A DNA stretch of 64,000 bases from assembly GCA_026874595.1 (NCBI GenBank), contig CM049311.1:49355676-49419675 (forward strand). The letters are read 5' to 3'. Every line of letters begins with the position of its first letter. Within the stretch, counting starts at the first letter, position 1. Both the position numbers and the translations under genes were made by a program. The notes below the pieces were generated by a model, which saw only the letters and a program-made list of their open reading frames with translations, was not told where the DNA came from and did no database searches. The DNA is from Sipunculus nudus (Eukaryota > Annelida > Sipuncula > Golfingiida > Sipunculidae). Below, in pieces: positions 35,301 through 45,797 of this stretch.

Positions 35301-38300
35301 TACAACTTTACCCTCATCACTACATATTTACCTAATAATTAGATAATTTTGAAATATTTCGATATTATAATTAATGTGACAGTGATGTAAAAACATAAGT
35401 TGCAGGTCTCAATGTCAAGCCAAGCCTTCCATAAGTAGTGTGTGTGAGTGAGTAAAATACCTAGGAATATTATACTATATTAAATTATTGATTAAATTTT
35501 TAGTAACAGTAATTTTAGATACAAAAAGTTGGTATTTCAAATACATATATATACATGTATACATATATATGTTGAGTGCTATTGGAAGATGTAACAAGAA
35601 CTGTATCATATCACCATGGTATTGTTGTCTCCTCCAGGAGATTATGCGTTCTTACCTGTGTGTGTGTGTGTGTGTGTGCATGTTTCTTCACAACATAATT
35701 CACAAAATGAAGAACGGAATCTCATAAAAATATCAGGGCATTTGGGGAAGTGGCCAATGAAGACAAGTTTAGAATTTGGTGTGGATCCAGCGTCATATCC
35801 GGATTCAGGAGCGTCATGAAGAATATTCACAAATATACAGTCACTTATGCACGAATGAACCTGGGAATATGGGCCAAATAAGTGAATGCAAACTCTGTTT
35901 ATCCTCACGCACCACGCAGGACTGTCCACTTGTCCAACAAAGGGTGTCAAGTGCTCTCATATATTGCGATACATTATTAATGCCTAAGTGTGAATTTTTA
36001 TACTGCCGACAAAAATGGATGAATTTTATTTGGTTACTCTGTTCGTCATTTTATTGCTGAATGGAAAATATTAATGAATATGCAACTTTAATCCTTATGT
36101 ATATTGTGGACCATGGTTGGTAATAAAGCAACCCTGGTAATCCTGCTGTCTGTTGGCTTTAAGCTAGATCGCATGAATCGTTATTGGTGGGCGTTATTCT
36201 GGCCTAAAACAGGTAAAAACCGCCAATATCTACTGATCTCATCAATGCCTTCCGCAGCAACGCCTGTATTACAAGCACAATTTGGACCCGGTCAACTTCA
36301 ACCGGCCAGTGCAACAGCAAAGCGGCAGTTTTGCAGGTTTCTGAGGATAAAATCTTTGAAACTGACTTGAAGCATATGATAAACTACTTACACGTTGATT
36401 ATTCTCTATCATATTTCAATGGGGTCAGGCAGCATGAAATCTGAACGGCCATTGTTTACCTGCGTGAACTCCGTGGCCTTGACGGGACCGTGACAATCTC
36501 GGGCATTATGTAATTAAATCTCCATAAACTTAGAATAAAAGATTAAAATAATATTTGTGTTCTGTTACTTTTTGCATAACAAAATAGCAATACATTTTGT
36601 AGAATGGTAATTGACTGCAGTCATTTTCACATATAACAACAAACCATGTCGTGATAATGTGAAACAAATGCAAGTGGACAGGTACAACGGCAGTTACTCA
36701 AACTGTCAATGAATGAACCAATCAGAGGTCTGTACGTAATGACTTCATTCTCTGCGGGACTATGAATCTTCTGTATACATTGCAGGTGAGCAATGGTCGT
36801 TCTGCAGACTCCAAAAATAGTTTTAAAACGGCTGTATATATTTCCGGTCAAGATAGTTTCGAGCTTTGAGCGGCAGATAGGAAGAAAAGAACACAAACGA
36901 CAATATTTGTATTGTTTACTATGTGTTTTTTAGTTGAACAGCGAAAGTAATGGCTTGAACCACCAAATCACCGCATGTACCAAAACTTTGGTGTTTCCGT
37001 ACTTCGCTCCTTCGGAACGTACTTCCTGAATTCTCTGTATACAACTGAATTCACCTTATTTTGGGCCAAATATCAGCCACAAATAACGACTATGCTTTGG
37101 ATAATGATCAATATATTTATGAAAATTTATCGGTTTTTTTCTGAATAAATGACTTTCAACATGTCTGTGTGTTTACAAATTTTTTCCAGTTGTTGGACTC
37201 GTTTAGATGTGCATGACCTTGTATGATTCCAAGGCATTTGAGATCCAGTTACTAATATAATCTAATTGAAAGTAAATGAGCCCTACATGATTGCTGCATT
37301 TCGAAACACGGTTTGTTATTGGCTGACTGATCAGCTTGTCTGGTGTGTGTAAACCAGTTACCTGTTTGTTTTCCTCAGGGAAATACACTATTGAGGCGGC
37401 GGAAAGCGGGCCCTTTGCTGCTGGATTTCGCGCAGTGCAGCATGTTGTTTATAAGGCGCTGTAGAGAGCGTATTAGATTGGCTGCCATCAAATACACGAT
37501 GTACATCAATGCATCCCTTTTCACGGCCTGGTGTCAAAACCAATAGCAAGTTAAACTGGCAGCGTTAAACAGAGTAAAATATACTTTTTCTTTCTTTATC
37601 TTTAGCTAAGATCTTATGGAGTCATCTGAACTGCAATCAGTTTGAGAAAACATAATTACTTACACGACCCATGTGTATGTAATCCAATAGCCCCATATGG
37701 TTACACGGTAATTACACTGGTGATCTTAAACTTTTGATAGTTTGCTATGAGGGAAATTTGGAAAAAGATTAACTGACCACGCTGGTCTGAGGAGGCCGGA
37801 TAAAAATATAGCAGAAGGGCTTTAGCGTAAATCGCCCTATAGGGTTGACATACCAAGTTTTTAGATCTGATCTTTTTTTATCGGTTTAAGTATCCACGTA
37901 ACCTCAGAAACAGCTGTTATTATATCCTCTACAGTTTAATAGCAAATTTCAAGGAATTTTACGTATTAAAAAAGAAATCGGCCACATATTTCGAATTGTG
38001 TAAATTCATTATGTTGCCCGGCCGAATAGACTATGTTTCTGCATTTTGCAATTTGATGTTATCTCTTTGATTATCACTTCAGGCAGGCAGACAAGACCAA
38101 ATGAACCTTTTTTCATCTAAGGCTAATTATATTGTCAAGATTATTCAGTCAGAGAAAACGACGTACGTTCAGCTATGCCGTACAGAAGTTAAAAGATCAT
38201 TCTCGACTAGTAGAGAGAATCAAACATACCTATCAAAGGTGTCTGATTTTATTTAACTCCGCTAGAAAACCATGTATCTGACATATCTATCGTGACTTGA

Positions 38301-39275
38301 AACTTGTATGCAAAAAATGGAATCGGTTGTAAGACAAGTTATCGGCATTTACCATGAACTTTGCCACTTTGAACGGCTATTTCGTCATTTTCAAACTTGG
38401 CCGTGTAGGACAAAGCAAACATTTCAGACCCGGCATTGAGCGGCCGTTTAACAACTACTTTCTTACAATTAGATCAGGTAGATGTGATGTCCCCATGGCC
38501 CTTTCACGTTTCGTGAACACTTGGTTATGTTCGTGTCGTGAGTGCACCGCACTCGTGGAGGGCTCTTTAATACACTCACACGATACGGAAACATTCGATG
38601 ATATTTTCTGTCAAGAGTTTAATGAACAACAGTGCACAAAGGTAGCAGTTACCCATGCCCTATGTGTATGTAATTTAATCACACATACACTGACATTAAT
38701 TATGTCTCCGCTCTGCTGTCATCAATTATGTCTCCCCTCTGCTGGGGGATGACGTATTGTGCTCGGTCTGTGTGCTTCGTCTGTGTCATTTCTTTCAATA
38801 TTGTTTAAGCAATTTGAATAAGAATCGTTTCTACCAATATCTCGGATGCATAAGAAAACCAGTGATATTTGTCTTTATTTTAAAGGCCTAATCAGCCGAA
38901 ATAAAAATATTAATTTAACACCTTTAGCCTTTGGATCCACTCATTTTTTTCGTGAAATTTGCCGTTTTATTTTGCGGGATTATGCCTTATTAAGCTGAAT
39001 AATTAATAATCTTTTAATATTTCCCCATTAGGTGTCCCTAGCTTTTTCTCTTGTGCTCCAAGAAGTGGGGGGGGGGGGGGCGGATGGCATGGGGGGTTCA
39101 GATATATTTGTTCCCCTTGGGAGTGGCAGAACAGATAAATACGAATGGATGGCTTCCACACGGGAACAAAGGAATGATCCTTTGTCCTATCCTAATGGTT
39201 TTATAAGAAGATTCGTATTACCTCCAAAATGAAATGGGTTATTGATAGGTCTTTACCCTAACCCCTTACAAATTT
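35301..39275. other. Long intergenic stretch
   Basis: AT-rich with a (TG)n tract at 35657-35677 and G14 at 39067-39080. A locally GC-rich segment at 37375-37540 carries a TTTATAAGGCG motif but no convincing frame. The 132-codon ATG frame at 38354-38752 has no recognisable domain and no biased composition. Such a frame is expected once or so by chance in a window of this size. Confidence 0.45.
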
Positions 39276-39341
39276 TTAGCAAAACATTTTTCGCCTGTCA
39301 CGATTTTCAGGAGGCGACCCGTAATCCCCACTGAGCCCCAT

Positions 39342-39419
39342 TGTTACAGAACCTAATATAAACAGATCACGTATGCGTGATGAACACAAATTCTGTAACG
39401 GAGATTACACTATAAATGG
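39342..39419 (-). repeat. Extra 78-bp copy of the LTR terminus
   Basis: Repeats the first ~65 bp of LTR copy D (TGTTACAGAACCTAATAT...GTAACGGAGAT) head-to-tail immediately outside it, joined by TACACTATAAATGG. On the minus strand it is followed by TGGGGCTCAGTGGGG, which sits where a primer-binding site would be if this were the end of a 5' LTR. Confidence 0.7.
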
Positions 39420-39906
39420 TGTTACGGAACCTAATATAAAAGATCACGTAAGCGTGATGAACACAAATTTTGTAATGGAGATAAAAAAATCAGGTTCTGT
39501 AACACTAGGCAGCGTGAAATGTCTAGGGGAATGAATAAAGAAGTCGGATGCATTCGTCGGATAAGGTCCTGACACACGCTTCTGCGTCCGCTGGAATCTG
39601 CTCTGCTGTCTGCCCCCTGGTTCTAAAAAACAGCCCCTTTATATACCTTCACATCTCAAGCCGGGAATTTTCCACTTCTCGAATAGTCTATAAGGTCTTG
39701 CACAACACACGTTTCAGGAATTCTCTAGAAAAACAGCGCTGCGTGTCTCCACACAACATAGTGTACAGGTGACTCACGACCAAGCCAGCAGGACAACAAG
39801 AGTTCAGCCAGTACGGATTAAACATAGAATGTTACAAGCAGCCAGGCAAGAGCGCTACAAAATGAGTTACGCCCGTGTCACACAATAAGAAAAAGCACCT
39901 GTAACA
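39420..39906 (-). mobile_element. 3' LTR of the Gmr1-like element (copy D, internally deleted)
   Basis: Minus-oriented LTR: the outer end TGTTACAGGTGC is read from 39906 and the other end, TTCCGTAACA, lies at 39420. Relative to copy C it lacks about 270 bp between the AATGAATAAAGAAGTC block and the GACACACGCTTCTGCG block. It directly follows the polypurine tract of the upstream retrotransposon, which identifies it as that element's 3' LTR. Confidence 0.85.
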
Positions 39907-39917
39907 CTCCCCCTCCT
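39907..39917 (-). other. Polypurine tract
   Basis: On the minus strand AGGAGGGGGAG is directly joined to the LTR start TGTTAC. This is the expected plus-strand primer site of an LTR retrotransposon and fixes the LTR boundary and the orientation of the element. Confidence 0.85.
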
Positions 39918-40004
39918 GTAAGAAAAAAGAAAGTTTCAACGGAAAACTTTCTTTTTGCGATCACAATCACTAAAATTTTTCAACATCTAAAAAATCTATT
40001 TACA

Positions 40005-40560
40005 ACATTACATAAACATCTCGATAAGCAATCAGCAAGTACATTGTCTTTCCCTTTAATGTGTATGATATCAAGATTTTAATCCTGTAAGAACAAACTC
40101 CATCTCAACAATCTTTGATTTTTACACCTCAACTTGTTCATGAACGTGAGGGGATTGTGATCACTGACGACAATGATAGGCTTTACTGATGAAGTAACAT
40201 AAACTTCAAAATGATGCTATGCACAAATCAAAGCCAAACATTCTTTTTCAATAGTGGAGTAGTTTTTCTGTTTTGCATTAAACTTTCTTGGGATATAACA
40301 AATCGGACGATCTTTGCCATTATTGCCTTCTTGTAACAACACAGCGCCAGCAGCAGTATCACTAGCATCTACAGCTAACTTAAAAGGTACAGAAAAGTCT
40401 GGAGCTGCTAAAACTGGTGAACTTTGCAGAATTGCTTTCAAATTCTGAAATGCATTTTCACACTGAACATTCCATACAAACTTTTGTTTCTTCTTTAACA
40501 AAATTTGGACAAAACTTTCTGTAGTATCCAACCATACCAAGAAAACGCATTATTCGCTTT
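40005..40560 (-). pseudogene. pol: Gmr1-like pol: RNase H domain
   Basis: The frame 40217-40540 contains VDASDTAAGAVLLQE (first RNase H aspartate region) and STIEKECLALI (glutamate region). Past a frame break the minus strand continues with SDHNPLTFMNKL, HIKGKDNVLADCLSR and a stop within LQD*N near 40080. Together they cover a whole Ty3/Gypsy RNase H, including the C-terminal AD.LSR signature. It lies only about 100 bp from the polypurine tract and LTR, so RNase H is the last pol domain, with no integrase after it. That is diagnostic of the copia-like order. Confidence 0.88.
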
Positions 40561-41290
40561 TTGTTTTCCGGTCTAGGAAATGCAGAAATAGCACTTATTT
40601 TAGCATCAACAGGTTTTACCTGACTCTGCCATACAAAATGACCCAAAAATATTACTTGTGCATGACAAAACTAAGATTTTACTAAGTTGATGGTCAGACG
40701 TGTTTCACTGAGTCTTTCGAAGAGGTCGCGAAGAATTTGCAGATGTTTCTCCCAGGTGTCGCTGTACACGATAAGGTCATCAATATATGCGTCGCAGCCC
40801 TAAATGTCCTTAACAACCATATGGATGAGGCACTGGAACGTGGCTAGCGAGTTCTTCATGCCAAACGGCATAACTTTATACTGGTACAGTCCTTGCGGCG
40901 TCACAAATGCGGACACTTCTTTCGCTCGATCTGTCAGCGGAACTTGCCAGAATCTTTTTAGCAAGTCAAACTTGGAGACATGTCTGGAGCTACCGACTCT
41001 ATCAATACAATCATCGATCCTCGGAATCGGGTTACTGTTACTAGAATCAATAAAATCATTGTCCAGCAAATATTGAATCTCATCCTGTAGATACTTTTGC
41101 TTTTCTGGATTCAGTCTATACGGATGTTGCTTGACTGCGCTTGCCTCGCCAACATCGACGTCATGGCACAACATGTTAGTTCGCGTTGGAATGTCACTAA
41201 ACAAATGTTCATTATGCCGCAGCAGGTTCTTGAGGTCTTGTTGTTCTTGTGCGGTTAGGTGTGAAAGTTTGGCATCCTGGTTGTTAAGCA
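40560..41290 (-). pseudogene. pol: Gmr1-like pol: reverse transcriptase
   Basis: In the frame 40800-41654 (284 codons), residues about 150-284 are a Ty3/Gypsy reverse transcriptase. They include LFSDIPTRT, a KQHPYRLNPEK N-terminal motif, motif A around D230 (VSKFDLLKRFWQVPL) and motif B MPFGMKNSLATFQ. About 30 residues normally found between the DSSNS and PIPRIDD segments (the PKPDGS/DFRKVN region) are deleted. An in-frame TAG at 40800-40802 precedes the catalytic box, which survives in the same frame as YIDD at 40776-40787. A second stop follows near 40672, and the connection region (IMRFLGMVGYYRKFCPNF) is at 40490-40560. The enzyme is inactive as written. It is fused upstream, in the same open frame, to the integrase C-terminus. 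Confidence 0.9.
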
Positions 41291-41439
41291 TGTCTGAGTT
41301 TTTTAATGGTACTGTGCCACACTGAATGTCTACATCACACTTACAATCAGTATCTATTTTAACTGGGTCAGGGTCAATTTTTACGCAATTAACAGCAGTA
41401 ACATTTAGTACAACATCTGATGTGCTATTTCTGTCATAA

Positions 41440-42600
41440 TATGGTTTCAACATGTTAACATGGCACAGTTGTTTCTTCTTACGTCTATCTGGTGTCAACA
41501 GTATGTAATTTAAATTACTGACTCTCTTGCCAACAATGTAAGGACCAAAATACCTAGCTTGCAGAGGTCTGCCAGAGATGGGAAGTAAGGCAAGGACCTT
41601 TTCACCAGGCCCAAACGTCCTACTTACAGTGTGCTTGTCATACTTTGTTTTCATTTTACTTTGTGCAGTTTTTAGATTTGACTTTGCAATCTCACAAGCA
41701 TTGTGTAGTTAAGTGCGAAAGTCTGAGATATACTGCAGTAAACTAAGAGAATCAGGATTTTCACACAAGAGTTTTTCTTTAAGCAGTTTCAATGGAAGTT
41801 CCGTTCGAGGTCCATGTCTGAAAATTAGTTCAAAGGGAATGAAACCCAAGGACTCTTGAAAGGATTCTCTGACACCAAATAGCAATAGATGGATTCCTTC
41901 ATCCAAGTCTTTCTGTGTGTCATAGCAATAAGTCCTGATCGTGTTTTAAATGTCTGGTGAAAACGCTCGAGGGCGCCCTGACTTTCAGGATGGTATGGCG
42001 AAGAGCTGTACTGTTTTATACCTAGCTCAAGCATAACTTGTTGGAATAAGCCAGACATAAAATTAGACCCTTGGTCAGACTGGACAAATTATGGTTACTC
42101 AAAAGTTGTAAAAAAACTTGGTCAGAGCTTTGACAACACTTTTATCATTAATTTTGCCCAATGGTATTGCCTCGGGGAACCTGGTAGATGTGCACATAAT
42201 TGTCAGCAAGTATTCATGTCCAGATTTTGTTTTTGGCAGTGGTCCAACACAATCAACAGTAATCCTACTGAATGGTTCATCAAAAGCAGGAATAGGCCAA
42301 AGTGGGGCCTTAGGAGGATTCTGATTGGGCTTGCCTACCATCTGGGATGTATTGCATGATTTACAATATTGTACAACATCTTTCCTGAGGTTTGGCCAGT
42401 AGAAGTGTGTACTAACTTTCTGATAAGTTTTATTTATACCAAAATGGCCAGACAAAGGAGCCTCATGTGCCATGCTTAGAACTTCACTGCGAAAGCTCTT
42501 GGGCATTACTATTTGATGTTTGATGGCCCACTCATCATCAGCGCATACACCAGGTGGTCGCAACTTACGCATAAGCACTCCATTTTTGACATAGAAACAA
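41440..42600 (-). pseudogene. pol: Gmr1-like pol: integrase
   Basis: The frame 42099-42578 holds the HHCC zinc finger (GHFGINKTYQK, then C72-x2-C75) and the first catalytic aspartate in ITVDCVGPLP. After a -1-type break in a T-run near 42100, the second aspartate lies in SDQGSNFMSGLF and the glutamate in YHPESQGALERFHQ (42000-42085). A further shift near 41900 leads to ESLGFIPFELIF, and an in-frame TAA near 41708 precedes the C-terminal GPY/F module (RYFGPYIVGKRV, about 41545) ending in HVNMLKPYY. HHCC plus GPY/F is Ty3/Gypsy-type, not Ty1/Copia-type. The integrase lies upstream of reverse transcriptase. The D-D-E set is still readable although the gene is broken. Confidence 0.9.
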
Positions 42601-42805
42601 ACTGGGTCTGTGACAGTCCATCTTTAGAAACTGCCCTTGGAAATAATCATGAAATACCAGGGTCCCTATGCTGTTCCGTGATAAGTTCTGACCTTGAGAA
42701 TGTCGCATCCTGTGCGGGCGAGTCGCTAGACGAGTCATTAGTGACTCCTAGAGTGTGTTATTATCCTGACCATTATCCTCATGTGTGTTTTTCTTGGCCA
42801 TAGAT

Positions 42806-43447
42806 CTAGTTACAGCACATGAAGGATACAAACCAGGAATTTCCTGACTTTCTGGATCTGTCCTGATCAAGTGACGGCTGTTCTGTCACTATTGGTACAG
42901 GCTGTACTTTATCACCTGCAACACCATTGCCTAGTAGCAACTGAATTCCCTTAAAGGGTAAAGTAGTTCTTATGCCGACAGTAATATTCCCAGAAATTAA
43001 ATCTGACTTAAAATAGATACTGTGAAGCGGAGCTGAAGTGTGCCTGCCTGAAAACACACCATTAACAAGTGCCTGAGCACCAAATTCTATGGGGGTAGAA
43101 TCTGAAAAATCAATCGAAAGTGATACAAAACCATCATATATGAATGGCTCAAATAACTCCATTTTAGAGTCAAGAGAGGAATCTACTACCTCAACCTCAT
43201 CAAACAAAGAACTGACATTAGAGGTGTCAGTCATAAACTCTGTTTTAGAGTCATCTAAGGAATCTACATTCTTTTTATCATTAAACTCCTCATGGGAGTC
43301 AACAGAGGAAATTTCCTCAGCAGAAATAAACTTCTGTTTGTCATAAGAGGACCTGGCCTCATTTGAAATACTCTCGCAAGAGTTATGAAAGGACTTAGCC
43401 TTATTTAGAGAATACTCCTCGCAAGAGTCTTGAAAGGACCTAGCCAT
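42806..43447 (-). pseudogene. pol: Gmr1-like protease-region ORF
   Basis: A 213-codon ATG frame beginning 2 bp after the gag stop, in a different frame. Its first ~120 residues are acidic and Ser/Asp-rich with a repeated SFQDSCEE/SFHNSCES motif. Residues about 120-190 match the segment following the active site of Gypsy retropepsins: APLHSIYFKSDLISGNITVG, then TLPFKGIQLLLGNGVAGDKV. The catalytic D-T/S-G triad is not intact; the expected place reads IYDGF. The position between gag and integrase fits a protease. Expression by frameshifting from gag is possible, but the offset may equally be decay. Confidence 0.75.
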
Positions 43448-43449
43448 AT

Positions 43450-44091
43450 TTAATTCCCGCAGGAATCAACTGAATTTTTTACCCCGCAATCTACAGATTC
43501 TTCTTTGGATTCAGACGGCACTTGGGCCTCCGTACCATCAAACTCTTTATTGGAGTCAATGAAGGAGTTGTAACCCCTATTTACATGAAAAGAGCCTGGC
43601 TCTTGTACTGTGCAATGCATAGATTTTAAAACAAAACCAGAAGGTTTGCTGTTTGGTCTATTCGCAAGTTTCCAGCAGTCAGATATTAGATGACCTTCCT
43701 TCTTGCAGTAATTACAGATTTTCTTTGAAAATGACTGGTCTTTGTTGGACTTAGACACAGTGGACGTGGACTGAGATGTAGCTATGGGCTTTGCTGAACT
43801 ATCAGGACTACTAGTACTGGGAGACTGCGCTGTAAACTTCTTTTGACCGTACTGTTTTACATTCTTATTTGTGAATGTCTGGTTTGATTTGCTAGTAAAG
43901 GACATTTTGTGTGTCAATGAATAATCATCAGCTAATTGAGCAGCCATGTCAAGTGTTTCAGGACTTTTCTCATCGAGTAAAGTTTTAACATCTGCGTTAA
44001 TGCAGCGCTTAAATTCTTTAAACAAAATCAACTGGCGCAAATTGTCATAATCTTTCATTACATTTTTAGAACTACACCAGCGATCAAACAA
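43450..44091 (-). pseudogene. gag: Gmr1-like gag: SCAN-like segment and CCHC knuckle
   Basis: A 213-codon frame. Residues 1-62 (FDRWC...YDNLRQLILFKEFKRC...LAAQLADDY-like) resemble the capsid C-terminal domain of Gmr1-type gags, from which the vertebrate SCAN domain is thought to derive. A low-complexity Ser/Thr/Lys linker follows. Residues 126-139 form the zinc knuckle C-x2-C-x4-H-x4-C (CNYCKKEGHLISDC, about 43675-43716), the RNA-binding nucleocapsid signature. The first codon is internal to the gag: recognisable sequence continues upstream in other frames, so the 5' part is frameshifted rather than absent. Confidence 0.85.
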
Positions 44092-44515
44092 CTGCTCTTT
44101 TGTTCTAGCAAATTCGACGTAGGTCAGATTTTTGCGCTTTTCCCAATTTCTGAATTTCTGGTTGTAGGCCTCTGGAACTAACTCTTAACCTTTTAGGATT
44201 AACCGTTTTACCAGGTCATAGTCAGCAGCAGCTTCTACTGAAAGCTTCTCTGGCCTTGCCAGTCAATACACTTTGTAAAAGCATAGTCCAATTTTCCTTA
44301 GGCCATTTTAAATTTTCGGCTACCTTCTCAAAGTGTAAGAAATATTTATCAACCTCTTTTTCTTGAAAAAGGTGGGACAAGTCTAATGTGTTTAGTCACA
44401 TCAAAACCGTGAGTTGGGGCAGCACTTAGATTATGTTCTACTTTAGGTTTTTCTAAAAATTGGGGCAGCACTTAGATTATGTTCTACTTTAGGTTTTTCT
44501 AAAAACCAAAAAAAT
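44092..44515 (-). pseudogene. gag: Gmr1-like gag N-terminal part, frameshifted
   Basis: Minus-strand reading gives fragments typical of the same gag family: THGFDVTKHIRLVPPF, then after a one-base change in a T-run near 44365 EKEVDKYFLHFEKVAE, then LKWPKENW and LLQSVLTGKAREAFS, followed by stops near 44190-44240. A 46-bp stretch is tandemly duplicated at 44414-44505 (TTGGGGCAGCACTTAG start), duplicating part of the N-terminus. The element's own 5' leader, primer site and 5' LTR are missing. Confidence 0.75.
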
Positions 44516-44521
44516 CCCCAA

Positions 44522-44867
44522 AAACTTTCCACTGGACTGTCATTCTCCGAGAGTTTACATTCAAAGGACTTATCGTGGTGATGGTGTTGGTATCGAGGTA
44601 CTGTACCATTATCTTTCTGTGTGATTATATTGACTTGTTGCTGTAACGCTGTTTTACTGTGTGGTTGTATTTATTTGGTGTATTGTATTGTTGGGGTTGT
44701 TTTAAGAATAAATTATAGTTATTTGTTAACAAAAAACACTGACTTCTTTCTTCATTCCCCTAGACATTTCACGCTGCCTAGTGTTACAGAATCTGATTTT
44801 TTTATCTCCATTACAAAATTTGTGTTCATGACGCATACGTGGTCTGTTTATATTAGGTTCCTTAACA
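44522..44867 (+). mobile_element. 5'-truncated LTR, family L, copy E (inverted relative to gag-pol)
   Basis: Plus-oriented 3' half of the LTR: CTGGACTGTCATTCTCCGAG, AATAAATTATAGTTATTTG, CACGCTGCCTAGTGTTACAG and the terminus TTAGGTTCCTTAACA. It abuts the gag region of the minus-strand element and is therefore in the wrong orientation to be its 5' LTR. The junction implies an inversion, recombination between elements, or an independent insertion. Confidence 0.82.
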
Positions 44868-45680
44868 TCAAATCTACAGTTTAAGCAATAAAAATGACCT
44901 TTATTTGTATAAAACAATTTTTCATACAGAGCAGACAGAAAGGGCTCACGTTGAGTGATTTAATATTGTCCAACTAGACTGGCACTTCGGTCATTAGATT
45001 ATCCCTCTTGGTTGCTCCAATCTGCAAAAGAGGCATTTATGCTGATTGCTTTTTCCTGTAGCGGTTGGGATAGATATTTAGAATATGTCGTGTGCACAAT
45101 ATTAACTAATGTTGTGAAATATCGTCCCGAGCCACCGTTGTTTACTGTCTTATTATCCTTTGGAAGTTAGCCAACATCGCTGTAATAATGTACTTCGCAA
45201 AACATATATATACAAATATATGTTTGATACCCGGCTTGCTTGCTGCAGTATATACCGCATGACCATGATTGGCATGTTTGTTAAGCGCTACATCAGAGAA
45301 CGATGAGAGTATCAAACGGCTTCAGTAAACTGGAAGACTCCAGATGCCCCCGGGGGAAGGGGGGGGGGACCAATATCTCATTTTCTTCACAGTAAGTGCT
45401 CATACTTTCGGTCTCACTAATCAATCAGCAGTATGTTTTGTCCAAATGGAGTCTTAACATTTATATTAATGAAAATATGTAGAGGTCACCTGGAGTCTTC
45501 TTGCTACATGATGAATATGTGCATAAACACATTTGGACTAATCCGTTTAACGAACCGTAGGGTTAACTCTCACCGTACTGAAGCGCTTGATTATTACCAT
45601 GCCAAGCGACACATACTGTAGCAATCAGCATGCTCTGCCTAGCTATACTGAACAATCTTTTTGCATCTTCTGTAATTCAT
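44868..45680. other. Intergenic DNA
   Basis: AT-rich, with a G10 tract at 45359-45368 after CCCCCGGGGGAAGG. No gene recognised. Confidence 0.45.
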
Positions 45681-45683
45681 ACA

Positions 45684-45691
45684 TATATAAA
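45684..45691 (+). promoter_or_regulatory. Candidate TATA box
   Basis: TATATAAA lies 107 bp upstream of the ATG at 45798. It is a good TATA match, but AT-rich DNA produces such matches often, so it counts only together with the ORFs and AATAAA downstream. Confidence 0.3.
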
Positions 45692-45797
45692 TTTCTCGTC
45701 CGATGGTGTGCGCACAGAACATTTTAGTTTATGCTACCAAATTATAATTACTTTTTAAATAACTATTAGTCCTTATCAAACGTGCAGAAGAAAGTTG

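Noticed and set aside
38354-38752. 132-codon ATG ORF
   Set aside because: No domain, no splice or promoter context, and its length is compatible with chance in a window this size.
40217-44091. Ty1/Copia element, suggested by integrase before reverse transcriptase
   Set aside because: The GPY/F module, the HHCC spacing, the MPFGMKN-type RT and the gag are Ty3/Gypsy-like; only the order is copia-like.
39420-44867. Complete, active LTR retrotransposon
   Set aside because: Multiple stops, frameshifts, a reverse transcriptase deletion, an internally deleted 3' LTR and no correctly oriented 5' LTR make it inactive.
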